Part shown: in pieces, positions 23,271 through 34,429 of the stretch
How positions within the stretch are numbered: the first letter of the stretch is position 1
How the letters are laid out: the number at the start of each line of letters is the position of its first letter
NCBI GenBank assembly: GCA_023213395.1
Contig: CM041465.1
Location: 216,449,741-216,513,740 of the forward strand
Reading direction: 5' to 3'
DNA length: 64,000 nt
Source: Cycas panzhihuaensis
Taxonomy: Eukaryota > Cycadophyta
Program-made: the position numbers and the translations under genes
Notes under the pieces: generated by a model
Told to the model about the DNA's origin: nothing
What the model saw: only the letters and a program-made list of their open reading frames with translations
Database searches by the model: none

Positions 23271-25335
23271 CTCATATTGGTGTCGGGAGCTACGAATACC
23301 TTGTCTTATTTAGTGATGACAAGTCACATGGTGAGGATGAGGACTTTCCTCACCCCATCTCCTTCCTCCGCACTAGTAGGAGGCACCCTTCTTATTCTAG
23401 GTCCCAACCTAGAACTTCTCTAGTTGGAGAGACCAGCCATCCCCTTGTGTCACATGTCATTATACGCATTGACCTACAGGTCCTTATTCTTCCTCTCCAT
23501 CACCCCCCGCAGGTGATGGCCTCAAGGAACTTCCTTTTACTCCTTCTGAGGTGCCCCTTCCTAACTCTCTCTTAGAGTCTTTTGGGGATGTTGGGCAGCC
23601 TGCTAACCATTGTAGCTCTGTTGCTCTCACTTCCTCTAGCACCTTATCTATTCGAAGTAAGGTCATCTACGGAGTGGATTACTTCGAAGATTATGAGGCT
23701 TTACTTAAGTACTTAGTGGGCTCCACGGCCAACTTTCCTTCTGGTCACCATAGGCTTGGCCACCAGAAGGTCTTGGCAATTGGGTCCACACTCGATGACC
23801 CAATTCCATCTCCTGTTCCATCCCTTCTTGTTGACCTTGCCCCTCTCCATTTCAAGGAGGGGAAAGCCATGTGCATGGGGGCAACCTAAGACATAGTCCT
23901 AGCCTCGGGCAAGGTCATTAAGGTAGGGGCAAAATGCTCTCCTGATGAGGTAAGGGAATATTCCCTTTTGTTCTAGGAATTTTGGGATGTCTTTGCGTGG
24001 GATTACTCTGACATGAAGGGAATCGACGACTCCATTATCACCCACAATCTCACTACCGTTCCTGGCACCCACCTCATGTGCCAGAAGCAGCATCCTCTCC
24101 ATCCTAAACTCTCATCTGTTGTTAAAATGGAGGTTGAAAAACTTTTGGATACAGTACTCATTACTTCTATCGACTACCCTAAATGGGTGTCTAAGATCAT
24201 TCCCATTGCTAAAAAGAACTAGACCATCCAGATATGCATTGATTTTTATGATATTAACAATGCATGTCCTAAAGATAACTGTCCACTCCCTTTTATTGAT
24301 CAGATTATCAATCAAACTGCCAGATTTGAAGTCATATCCTTGATGGATGGCTTTTTCAGCTACAATCAGATTCAGACCTCTCCCGAAGACTACCATAAGA
24401 TGGCCTTCACCACCCTATGGGGTACTTTGGCCTATAAGGTAATGCCCTTCAGCCTAAAAAATATAGGTGCTACTTACCAAAGGGTGATGCATTTTATCTT
24501 GCATGACCTCATCGACGACACGTTGGAGGTCTTTATGGATGACATGATGGGTCTCTCGTGTATCAGGGCCCATCATCCTTCAGACTTGTGGGCCATCTTC
24601 ACGCAGTGCTGTAAGTACCACATAAGTTTAAACCCACTTAAATGTGTATTTATCATCACTTCTAGCAAACTCCTTAGGTCCCTTGTGTCAAAGCAAGGAA
24701 TTCAGATCGACCCTGACAAAGTCAAGGCAATCCTTGACATGCCACCTCCTAGAACTCAGCGATAGATCAAGTCATTTCTAGGTAGGCTTGGCTTCCTCAG
24801 GCGTTTCCTAGCAAATTTTACCGTAAATGCTAAACCCTGGACCAAACTATTAAAGAAGGGAGCCCCGTTTGTTTGGTCTGCTAAGGCCCAACAAGCCTTC
24901 GAAGGACTCAAGGAAGCCCTTGCTTCCACTCCAACGTTGGCACCTCCTTGCTTCGATAGGCCTTTTATTCTCTGCACCTCGGTAACCTATGACTCTTTGG
25001 GTGCCATGCTAACTCAGGAAGATGATTTGGGAGTCGAGAGATCCATTTACTTTATTATTTATACCCTCGTGGCTGCTGAACTCAACTACTCTCTGGTCGA
25101 GAAGGAATGCCTCTCCTTGGTTCATGCAACCAAGAAGTTTAGGCACTACTTGCTCGGTAATAATACTAAAGTGATTGCCCAATTTAATCCCTTATGATAT
25201 CTACTCACTCATTCTGACCTGACAAGTAGGGCTGGTCATTGGGTTATCCTTCTTCAGGAGTTTGATCTCTATATCGTCAATAGGAAATCAAAGAAAGGGA
25301 TGGTAGTGGCTGAGCAACTCGCAGACGCCCCCGTT
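23271..25335 (+). pseudogene. RT and RNase H of element B
   Basis: Frame 1, shifted from gag-protease. Landmarks: LITSSIDYPKWVSKIIPIAKK-like RT start (24130-24220), CIDFYDINNACPKDNCPLP, LMDGFFSYNQI (first catalytic Asp) near 24340, GATYQRVM, and VFMDDMMG with the two catalytic Asp at 24538-24543. The connection reads IKSFLGRLGFLRRFLANF (24770-24820). RNase H follows with FILCTSVTYDSLGAMLTQ (24960-25020), where the usual Asp of the YTDAS-like motif is Ser, VEKECLSLVHATKKFRHYL, and GHWVILLQEFDLYI. Stops such as LLF*EFW stand where copy C keeps Gln. Confidence 0.9.
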
Positions 25336-25439
25336 CCTAACTCGCTCGATGCCCCTATTGATGATTCCCTTCCTAATCAGTCTATCTTGACCATTCAGGG
25401 TGCTTCTTCCCATCCACTCATTGATAGTGAATGGTATGG

Positions 25440-26700
25440 CGATATCGTACAATACCTCACATAGTAGCAGTACCACCCTGAAGCTAGTAATAAGGTTAGA
25501 TCTCGCATCTGGACCTCTGCTAGGCAATACTTCCTCATGGATAAGGTTTTGTACAAGAGGTCTTTTGATGGGATTCTCCTCCGTTGCATCACCACTGATG
25601 AAGCAGACCAGATACTCTGTGAATGCTACCATGGCGTTTACGGGGACCACTTTGGGGGCTAATCCATGGCCCAGAGGATCCTCTGTATGGGCTACTATTG
25701 GTCGTCCCTCTTCAAGGACACCCATGCCTATGCTTTGAGATGTTGGTGATGCCAAAAGCACGCCAACATCTCCCACGTGCCTTCCGAGGCTCTTCATCCT
25801 ATCGTGTCTCTATGGCCTTTTGCTCAATAGGGTCTAGACCTCATCGGGGCCATGTCACTGCGCTCTTCGTCACAACACAAGTTCATCTTGACTCCCATGG
25901 AGTACTTTACTAAATAGGTAGAAGCTATCCCTATAATTACTACCCCTAGCAAGACGATAGCTACTTTCATCTACCAGCACATCATTTGCTACTTTGGGAT
26001 TCCCAACGTCTTGATCACAGACAACAGAACCTCTTTTTGTAATAAGGAGATGGATGAACTTTGTAAGAAATTTAAAATCTCTCACGAAACTTCCTCCCCT
26101 TACTATCCCCAGACAAATGGTCAAGTTAAGTCATTCAAAAAAACTCTTGTTAACATCTTAAAGAAAATTGTTGCTCAATCTCAGAGAGATTGGTACCTTC
26201 ATCTCCCTTCTGCCATGTGGGCCTATTGTACCTCTATCTGTGCCACTACAGGAATGATCCCATTCTCCCTAGTTTACAAGACTGAGGCGGTACTCCCGTT
26301 GGAAGTGGAAATTCCCTCTCTACGAGTTTCCCTTCGAGGTCTCATCGATGAGGAGTCTATCCATCAGGCTCATCTTTTAGACCTTGAGGCCTTGGATGAG
26401 AGACGTTTAGCTACCTACCAGGCTAACCTCGTATCCAAAGCCCACTCGTAAAGGACCTACAATAAACATCTTCGTTCTCATCCTTTGTATCTCGGGGGAC
26501 CACGTCCTCAAATTGGAATATCTCTATGATTGCTTGACTAAATTCAGACCTAAATGGATCAGTCCATTTATTTTTCTTGAGAGTCTCGATAATGGCACCT
26601 ATAGGATTTCCACCTTCGAGGACCTTGAATTTGAGAAACCTATTAACAGGAAGTTCCTCAAGAAATTCTATACATGACTTCGTCGTCACCTCCCTCATGC
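25440..26700 (+). pseudogene. Integrase of element B
   Basis: Frame 1. Zinc-binding part: ECYHGVYGDHFGG, MAQRILCMGYYWSSLFKDTH, CW*CQKH. Catalytic core: Asp in GLDLIGAM (25837) and Asp in ITDNRTSF (26020). Exactly 35 residues later, in PYYPQTNGQVKSFKK, the expected Glu is Lys (26128-26130). Copy C has Lys at the same place. The core continues with DWYLHLPSAMWAYCTS and TGMIPFSLVYKTEAVLPLE. After 26450 a shift leaves the C-terminal part (TYNKHLRSHPL..) degraded. The role of the family is integration of cDNA into the genome; with this residue and five stops it is dead. Confidence 0.88.
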
Positions 26701-26740
26701 TCCGAAATGACCCTAAACTACCATCCTAAGTTGTCACCAT

Positions 26741-26962
26741 TATTGGAAAATAGAACCTACAATAAGATATTAACAAATAAAACAGAACACCTCAACAGGA
26801 TCAAACGGTACCCTTAAGGTACCTCAAATTGTATTAATAAAATATCCTTACAACATCATTCAATATGATACACTATATTGTGTATTTATAATACAAGTCA
26901 GGATGAAAGAGTAGGACCCACTTGCATGTGGAACAAATCAAATATGCATTAATATTCCAACA
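26741..26962 (-). repeat. 3' LTR of element I
   Basis: 222 bases, starts TATTGG (mutated TG) and ends CCAACA in plus orientation. Pairs with 29521-29742. Confidence 0.92.
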
Positions 26963-27261
26963 CTCCCCCTTAATGCACATTTAGGTTATTTGTACTTATA
27001 ATGCCTTGTCCTTGGAAATGTCTTGAAAATGATATCTTCAACTTGATCCTTATCTTCGATCTTGTAATGATGTCTTTACTGCAGAATGATGTCTTTATCT
27101 TGATTTTCATCTTTAATTATGTACTGATGCCTTTGTAAAATGATATCCTCATCTTGATTTCCGTCTTCAATCCTGTAGTGATTGTGTTGATATAGCAGCT
27201 CTAGCAAGTGTAAATCATGATTCTTCATTGTGCCTGGTGTAGTCTAATTTTGATGTAGATC

Positions 27262-28080
27262 CTATAAATAACTATCTTTAATCACAACTTGCCTGTCATC
27301 AATATCTTGTATAAACTCTTGAACACTATGTATAACAGTGATTTCTTCAACCTTAGGAGAGGAGTCTTGATCAACTTGCATACTCTTTGAACTTGAAACA
27401 ATGCTCAAAGAAGAAATATCATTCAAACTTGAATCAATACTCAAAGTAGGAATATCATCAATATAAGACTCATCCTTTATAGAACCATCAGATTCATATT
27501 CAATCTCTCTTGAAATTAATTCATCACTTTCAATGTCTTCATCTCTAATCTCATCAATGCATTCAACAGTAGAAGTTTCGTCAGTACTCAAACATTCTTC
27601 ATCTTGGTATGATGTCTCATCAGTGTTGATGATACTTTCTTCATTCATTGTACCTATACTATAACTAGCCTTAATTGCTTTTTTAATCATTCGTTGTGTT
27701 TCTTTAGGAGTTTATTCAAATACTTCCCTTAGAAAATCCCAAGCTTCTTTAGCATTACTTGCATGTAGAATCATAGGAATAACAAAATGAAATTTGGATG
27801 GAAGATCAATATCATTGAATGCAACACGAATCATAATGAATGCTTTCCTATCTTTCTTCTCAGGCATTTCTTTTTCTACTTCATCATTAGGGATATATTC
27901 ATCAGCAACAATCTTCCATAAACCTCTAGCTATGAATAGACATCTCATTTTAATTGTCCAAAAGAAGTAGTCTTCACCATTGCACTTAGGTACTGGAAGA
28001 AATGAATCCCTTAAGTAATATTCATTTGTTTCAGGAGCGTATATAACCACATCATTATTCTCCATGATTGTAAATGCCAT
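27262..28080 (-). pseudogene. gag-like ORF of element I with acidic tail
   Basis: One frame of about 272 codons from Met at 28080, interrupted only by a TAA at 27714-27712 (probably CAA before). The N-terminal half has FLPVPKCNGEDYFFWTIKM, the start of a Copia gag (NYxxW-type), then LWKIVADEYIP and ILHASNAKEAWDFLREVFE, the end of that domain. The C-terminal half is highly acidic and Ser-rich (DETSTVECIDEIRDEDIESD) and has no zinc knuckle and no pol homology. It is the best preserved frame in the window. Start choice rests on MAFTIMENND, a normal position for this family. Whether it makes a protein is unknown. Confidence 0.8.
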
Positions 28081-29508
28081 TTTCTAGCACCATGTCCCTT
28101 TTTCAATCAATAAATTTACCCATCAATCTCAATAAACTCTCTCATATCTCATGTCCCTCATATCACTGACTTCATTATCACATCATTACCTTATGCATCT
28201 CGCATATTGCCAAATAGTCATATACAAAGAATATCTGAAGCACTTTCTTCACCATAAAATCAAAGCTTATACCACATACATCTCACAGGAATCATGTATA
28301 CCTCATGTCACCATTAAATCACCAAGACACATCACACTTCACTTAATTGCCTAAAACACAACTCATGCCATTACACCACTCAACAATTTTACTTCCCTCC
28401 AACTCAGGTATCTTCAACAAAAGAAACTCATCCTTCTTTGCTTATTTAATTAATTAGAACACATTATCAAACATGGTTGATCTCATCCTTAACACACCTA
28501 ACAATTGCCCAATCTTGTCATGTAACCTCACATACAATAAGCACCTCATTACCTCAAATCACTATCTTTCTTGCCCTCAAATTAGCTTTGTTATGCCCTT
28601 CAAGTCCCTTCATATAAATCACATTCTATGGAGCACTTAATTGCCATATTACATCTAACTCATTCATGTAAACACATGTACTATTGCTTTATTACTATAT
28701 TATGCCATTGTCACAATAGCTCTCTCATACAAATACATGTAAGAAAGCACTCAAACTATTATTAAATAATTACCATCATGCATCTCAAATCACTAATAGA
28801 GTGCCAAATATATTCACATCAATATGAATTAATGTCATCTCATATTGCAACAATACTCTCCCATGTTCCACATACATAAGAGAGCCTCAAACAATCACTT
28901 CATTACCATTGCCTCATTCATGTCACCATATCAATATGAAACCCTTAAATTCCTAAAAACTTATTTCTGAAAAAATTTATAGCTCAAAAATATATAAAAT
29001 ATATATAAAAATGATGGCCTCTAAAATATAATTCCAACAGTTTAGACAAAATTAAATTCTGATATCTAGATAAAAAGTTATGCTCCTTTTAAGAATTTCA
29101 CAATTAGGATTTCTAGGGGCTGTAATAGTACCTTCTAATAAACTGATAATAACTTTTTATTATGAACTCTAATGAACCTCAAACTACTTCCATTAGAAAG
29201 AGAATTAAAAAACACACAGAATAAAAAAAATTAAGGTCATTTGGATACCTGTAGCCAAAGTTATGGCTCTTTGAAGTTGAGGTTGCAGATCTGTCCCAAA
29301 AATACAGCGACAAAAAAAATGTAGGCTGAAATTAATTTTACTATAATTTTCACACTTTCACCCTAAAATCTATAGTGCGACTACTAAAATTTTATAGAAC
29401 AAGCTATTTCGTCTCAATTTTTCTATTACTTTTCATAAATTTCAACATTATGGCACCTCCCAAATCACTACTCTAATACCAAATAAAAATACCTCTCTCA
29501 ACCCAGGC
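28081..29508 (-). other. Leader of element I
   Basis: About 1.4 kb, AT-rich, with many short 'cattac/catcat' words. No gene recognised on either strand. Confidence 0.5.
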
Positions 29509-29520
29509 GCTCTAATACCA
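29509..29520 (-). other. Primer binding site, tRNA-iMet (element I)
   Basis: Minus TGGTATTAGAGC, 11 of 12 matching, touching the LTR. A second near copy (minus TTGGTATTAGAG) lies about 38 bases inside. Confidence 0.8.
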
Positions 29521-29742
29521 TGTTGGAAAATAGAACCTACGATAAGATATTAATAAATAAAATAGAACACCTCAATAGGATCGAATGATACCCTTAAGGT
29601 ACCTCAAATTGTATTAATAAAACATCCTTATAATATCATTCCATATGATACACTATATTATGTATTTATAATACAAGTCATGATAGAAGAGTAGGACCCA
29701 CTTGCATGTGGGACAAATCAAATGTGCATTAATATTCCAACA
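29521..29742 (-). repeat. 5' LTR of element I
   Basis: 222 bases with intact TGTTGG...CCAACA ends. Confidence 0.92.
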
Positions 29743-30399
29743 CCCATTCCTCCTGACCATAGGTAGAATGGCAGCTTAGGGTAGCTCTCTCGTTCCTCTT
29801 TGGTTCCCCTCGCAGAACCCTTATTCCCATTACTCTTGGGACCCTATCCTCCTATTTAGGAATCCCCTGATTAGGATGACATTTTGGGGTGTCGTCACTT
29901 CCGTCATATTTAGCATTTTCTTTGCATATCCCACTATGCTCCCACGTGGACATATGTATTTCCCTATTTCCAAGCCTCACATGTACCTATCACCTCTACT
30001 CATGGTGATCATGTGTGCTCATGTTAGGAATATGGCCTTGCATGAAAGGAGATATGCATAATGTAAACAAATATCATAACACAAAACTCATACAATAATT
30101 AGCTCAAAATACAAACATACATATCCTCGTGCATCCGTGCACCCTTATATACATACATAAATGTGTAATAGAAACATACATACCATCCATCACATACTAT
30201 ATATACATCATCATATATCAAATGGGGTACCAATCACCCCACCTATATACATCAAAATAATCATATGTCATATCATACAAGTGGTATGGTACATCGTCCG
30301 TAGGAAGCCGATGTCCTTGTAGGGAGGGTATAATCATGTGACCAGATATGGTGACTCCTTGGAGGTTCGTTCTTTCCCCTATCTAAAACTAAAACTCCT
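29743..30399. other. Spacer of element B between integrase and antisense gene
   Basis: No gene recognised. The AT-rich stretch 30060-30290 resembles, on the other strand, 41800-42100 of element C and is probably the 3' untranslated region of the antisense gene. Confidence 0.45.
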
Positions 30400-32097
30400 A
30401 TGCTACTCTACTATTGCCCTGCCCCTGGGGCATCATCTCCTGGTCGATATGATCCCTCTCCTGGGGACCACATCCCTCTGAGACTCCTCCTCAGTCTCTA
30501 GGAGCCTCCTCCTCTGCTCACCTCATCACTTGGCCTCCTTGGGGTCATTGCCACCGTGTGGGTATATGTCCTGCTCCATGTCGACCTTGATGCCATCTCA
30601 TCCACCAGTTGATCGTATTGAGCCTAAATATAATCTCAATCCATCTCTACACTGCGGAGCCTCTCCTCCATCTCTTTGAGATGCTCCTCCATCACTACTT
30701 GCCAGATGCGGCCCTCCATATCCCTTCCACCTCCTCCTTGAGCCTCAAGTGCCTGTACTTGACTTTGTAGTGCATCTCACTAAGTTCGGGTCATGTCCAG
30801 CTCTGCTTGTAATCATCCTGCACGTGCATTATGCTTATGGGACTCTGAAATCCATATGTCTCTCGCCCTTATTAATGGGACGAATGTTGCCATGTGGCCG
30901 CCTACCGATCTAGGCTCATTGCCTGCCTGGATGGGAGGTTGCCCCTCTGCATAGGCTCGGGGGAATATCTCTCAGACTACTGCCTCCACCAGTCTATGGA
31001 TATCTGCTATACCTATAATCTAACATCGTGTATTAGTACATGTCCATACGCGTATCAAATCAAAATCAAACTATATATATCTGGTAAACAAACAATGACA
31101 GGAGAAGGTTATGTCTCACCTAGTGCGACTGCCGACTCCTCTACTTAGTGATTGCCTCTGCCTCGGGCACTCCACCAACTGCAGGTACCTCCTCCTCCTC
31201 AGGTACCTCCTCAGCCACCGCCTCATCAACTGGGGTGTCCCTCCTCCCCTCGACTGGTGCAGCTACCCCTCCGGATCTCCTGATGATCCACAGCCTCTGG
31301 GCTCATATCACTAGGCCCCTGCTCTCCTCTGTAGCTTGTGACGGGCCTGCCTCTCTGCCTATAGCCCCAGATGGTCCTGCTTCTCCCTGCGCGATCCCTG
31401 ATGGACTTGCCTCTCCAGTAACTCATGATGGGCCAGCCCCATCATCTCCATCGCCGTCCTTGTCATCCCCTGGGGGCACTCCTGCCCTGCCTGCCTCATC
31501 ATCGCTATCCCACCTCACCACTCTATATGGATCTGCTATATAGTCTTTCATAGTGAGGAGGTCTAGTGATGTGGCCTCCACCGAGTGACGGACATGAGCC
31601 TAGACCATGGTCCCTCTAAACCTAGTATGCCACTTATGTACCATCAAGGCCCACTCTGAAATAAGGTGTTGTCCCCCTATCGGTGCCACTGCTCTGAAGT
31701 GGTCGAAAAACTAGCACTGTAGTAGCATACTATATGACATTCTGCCCCTCCCCGCTACTCGAATGGCATCCAGTTATACGATGAGGTTCGCTGCTATGAG
31801 GATAGCCCAGTCCATCCTCTCTCCTACCTCGTACTAGTGCACTACGTCCATCCAACCACCTAGAATATTACTATAGCTCTATTTCCAGGAGATCCAGAAT
31901 AGAATGCACAATGTAATTAATTTCCTCACCTGAGGAACCCCCGACATCACCATACTCTAGAGAGGAATCTCTCACCTCTCCCACCTATCTGAGCCTGTGA
32001 AATAAGTCATAGCCTCCTTGTGTGCTGCCTCAATGCTAGGCAGTGCTCCTTGTATCATTAGCCTCCCTGTTGTTGGTACCCCCAGTATCCTCCTGAC

Positions 32098-32395
32098 TGA
32101 AAAGAGTGGATCTATCCTTCATCTCCATGCACTAAACACAAAGGCAAATATAGGAGCAAGAGAGACTTAAGAGAAAGAAAGTAGCTCTCACAAAATGGGG
32201 AGGTAAGAATGAATCTCCTCCATTAAGATTTTACTTTTATATTGAGAGAGGGAGCATTAGAGTTAGGTGAAATGAAATTACACATAATGCACATGAAAGA
32301 GTGTTTCACTTAAGTGATCTAATTTAAAGTTCACTTAAGACCCTTTTTCGAAATAATCAACTAATGTAATGACCTTATGTCATTAACCCTTTTCA
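32098..32395 (-). repeat. 3' LTR of element E
   Basis: 298 bases, pairs with 36437-36734. Confidence 0.95.
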
Positions 32396-32859
32396 ATCTC
32401 CTCCTTAATAGTAGAAGGTCATTTCATCATATTTTATTCTCTCCTATGAGGTCTTCATTTGAGCCTCTTACAAAGCAAACTACTATGACACTTTTGTAGA
32501 AAACCCTTATGGCAAAGAAAAACCCATAAATTTTCTAATCTACTAACCTGGCTCAGGCAGCTTTTTAAATGTAGCCAGATAGCCAATTAGTATAATAAAT
32601 TTTGTAGCTAAAATCTACTGAGTCTCCATATACTATTTGGCCATCCCCCATGCCCTTTCAGGTTTTCACAGGTTTCAATTTTCTAAAATGATACAACCCT
32701 TATCCTTTTGTGCCCACATGGGGTTTTCACGAATGGGATAAAGCAGAGACTTACTCTTGTCCTTTTGTGCCCACAAGGGGTTTTCACGAATGAGATAGAG
32801 TATGATGGCCCTATTGTCATCTCCTTCAATCAGTCAAAGATGGAGGCCCTAAGGCTAAG

Positions 32860-33860
32860 CTACTTTCAGAATTGTTCAAACTTCACCCTCTTCAATGGTT
32901 TGGGGAAGATATCAGCCACTTGAACTACTGTGGGGTAGTACTCCAGTTGAATTATGCCATCATGAACTAGTTCTTTAATCCTGTGGACTTTTGTACTTAT
33001 ATGTTTGGTACGATCATGAAATACAGGATTTTTAGTCATTTGGATTATAGATTGATTATCTACATATAAGCTAGTAGAACTTGTTTAGGTGGCATTTAAT
33101 GTATTCAATAATTTTCTAAGCTATATCACCTCCTTGCTTGTCTTAGAAGCAGCAATGTACTCAGCTTTGACAGTTGAGTTTGCAACTATCTTCTGTCATC
33201 TGGATCTCCATGATATTGGTGCTGTTCCGAGAAATGTTACATACCCAGACGTAGATCTTCCTATGTCTTTATCTCTAGCAAAGTCTAAGTTTGTATATAT
33301 ATAAAGTTTAAATTCTGCATTGGGTTCATACAACAGACCATATTTGCTAGTCGTCTTTAGGTACCTCAACACTCGTATTGTAGCTTGCCAATAATTCTGC
33401 TTAGGATTTTCCATGAATCTTGCAATAATGCTGACAGAGTATGCAATATCTAGCCTTGTGTTGGTAGTATAGATGAGACTACCTACAAGTTGCCTATAAA
33501 GTGTTGTGTCTGCCTCCCTATTGTCACCATCAACTGAGAGTTTAATATTAGGCTCCATAGGTATATCCATTGGTCGAGCACCTTCCAACTGAAACTTTGT
33601 TAGAAGATCATTGATATATTTTTCTTGGGAGAGAAAGATTTTGCCATCCTTTTGAGTTACTTCAATTCCCAAGTAATATTTCATCAACCCGAGGCTAGAT
33701 AATTCAAAAGTTTTAGCAAGGTCCTTCTTCAGCTAGCTGATTACCTGTTCATTATTCCCTGCTATGAGCATGTCATCTACAAAGATTAAGAGGTAAGTGC
33801 TTGATGAATAATATTGCATCAATATCTTGATAGTCACAAACCTCATAGTTTAGGGTCTTC
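32860..33860 (-). pseudogene. RT C-terminal half and RNase H of element E
   Basis: Reading leftward: LIFVDDMLIAGNN (the FVDD catalytic motif, about 33790-33760), a stop in the 'LKKDL' segment, then an open run of 163 codons from 33687 with MKYYLGIEVTQKDGKIFLSQ, LYRQLVGSLIYTTNTRLDIAY, and STSGYVTFLG. RNase H follows in broken frame: VKAEYIAAS, LYVDNQSII and RTKHISTKVH. In the first RNase H acidic site Asn replaces Asp ('YTNLDFARD', normally YxDSDWAGD). The 163-codon run is one of the most intact in the window. RT copies RNA to DNA; RNase H removes the RNA. Confidence 0.88.
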
Positions 33861-34068
33861 AAAGTGCCACTAGATTGAAGACTTCCTAATAGATTTTTAT
33901 AATCTAGGATATGGAGACATGACTGAATCGAGAAAGCCCATGTAATGCATTAAGTTTTAAAATCTTTATTAATGGCTTGCTTGATTGGACGAAGGAGATT
34001 GATTGTCTCACTTACATATCCTTTCTGCATTTTCAATTTGTTCATCTTCAGCACTAAGTGAACAAATT

Positions 34069-34429
34069 CTAAGTCTGATTTAGTGTCAAAGTTCTTCTTA
34101 AGAACTTCAAGAACTTTCCATGTTGTATCATGTACAGCTTCATCAATGAGATTATGCAGGGAACAATCAGTGATAAATAGTATCCCTGCAAGGATTTTAT
34201 CATCATCAAGTTTCTATTGGTGTTTAGCTGCAGCTTTAGTGGGAGAAGTTGGAGCACCTCCTGCTAAAGCAGTTGTGGTAGCTATAGCTGCAACAGGTGG
34301 TGTAGGTTGTAAGTGATCTCTCCATAAACCTTCATACTTTACAGCATTTTTAACACCAATGAACCACATGTCCCAATTTTCTTTCCCTTTTATAATGTAG
34401 TTCACATTTTGCTTGAACTGTGAAGACAT
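34069..34429 (-). pseudogene. gag N-terminal region of element E
   Basis: Starts MSSQFKQNVNYIIKGKENWD and continues WFIGVKNAVKYEGLWRDHL, the Copia gag N-terminus. After an Ala/Pro-rich stretch it shifts frame and continues with HGKFLKFLRRTLTLNQT and, in decayed form, sequence equivalent to the UBN2 capsid region down to about 33990. It then runs almost directly into RT, so the knuckle, protease and integrase have been deleted. Confidence 0.75.

Larger units (their letters stand above)
26741..29742 (-). mobile_element. Element I: small minus-strand Copia-like element with LTRs and gag-like ORF only
   Basis: Two 222-base LTRs (26741-26962, 29521-29742), each starting T(G/A)TTGG and ending CCAACA. 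Flanks are accat and cccat, a 5-bp duplication with one change. A tRNA-iMet primer site abuts the right LTR, so the element reads leftward; a purine-rich tract (minus taagggggag) abuts the left LTR. Inside is one gag-like ORF and no protease, integrase or RT. This matches the layout called TR-GAG (terminal repeats plus gag). About 18 of 222 LTR positions differ. It sits just after B's integrase. Confidence 0.9.

Noticed and set aside
24112-24396. Minus-strand open frames under RT and integrase of B (also 25288-25797)
   Set aside because: Shadows of pol; no domain signal and not open in copy C.
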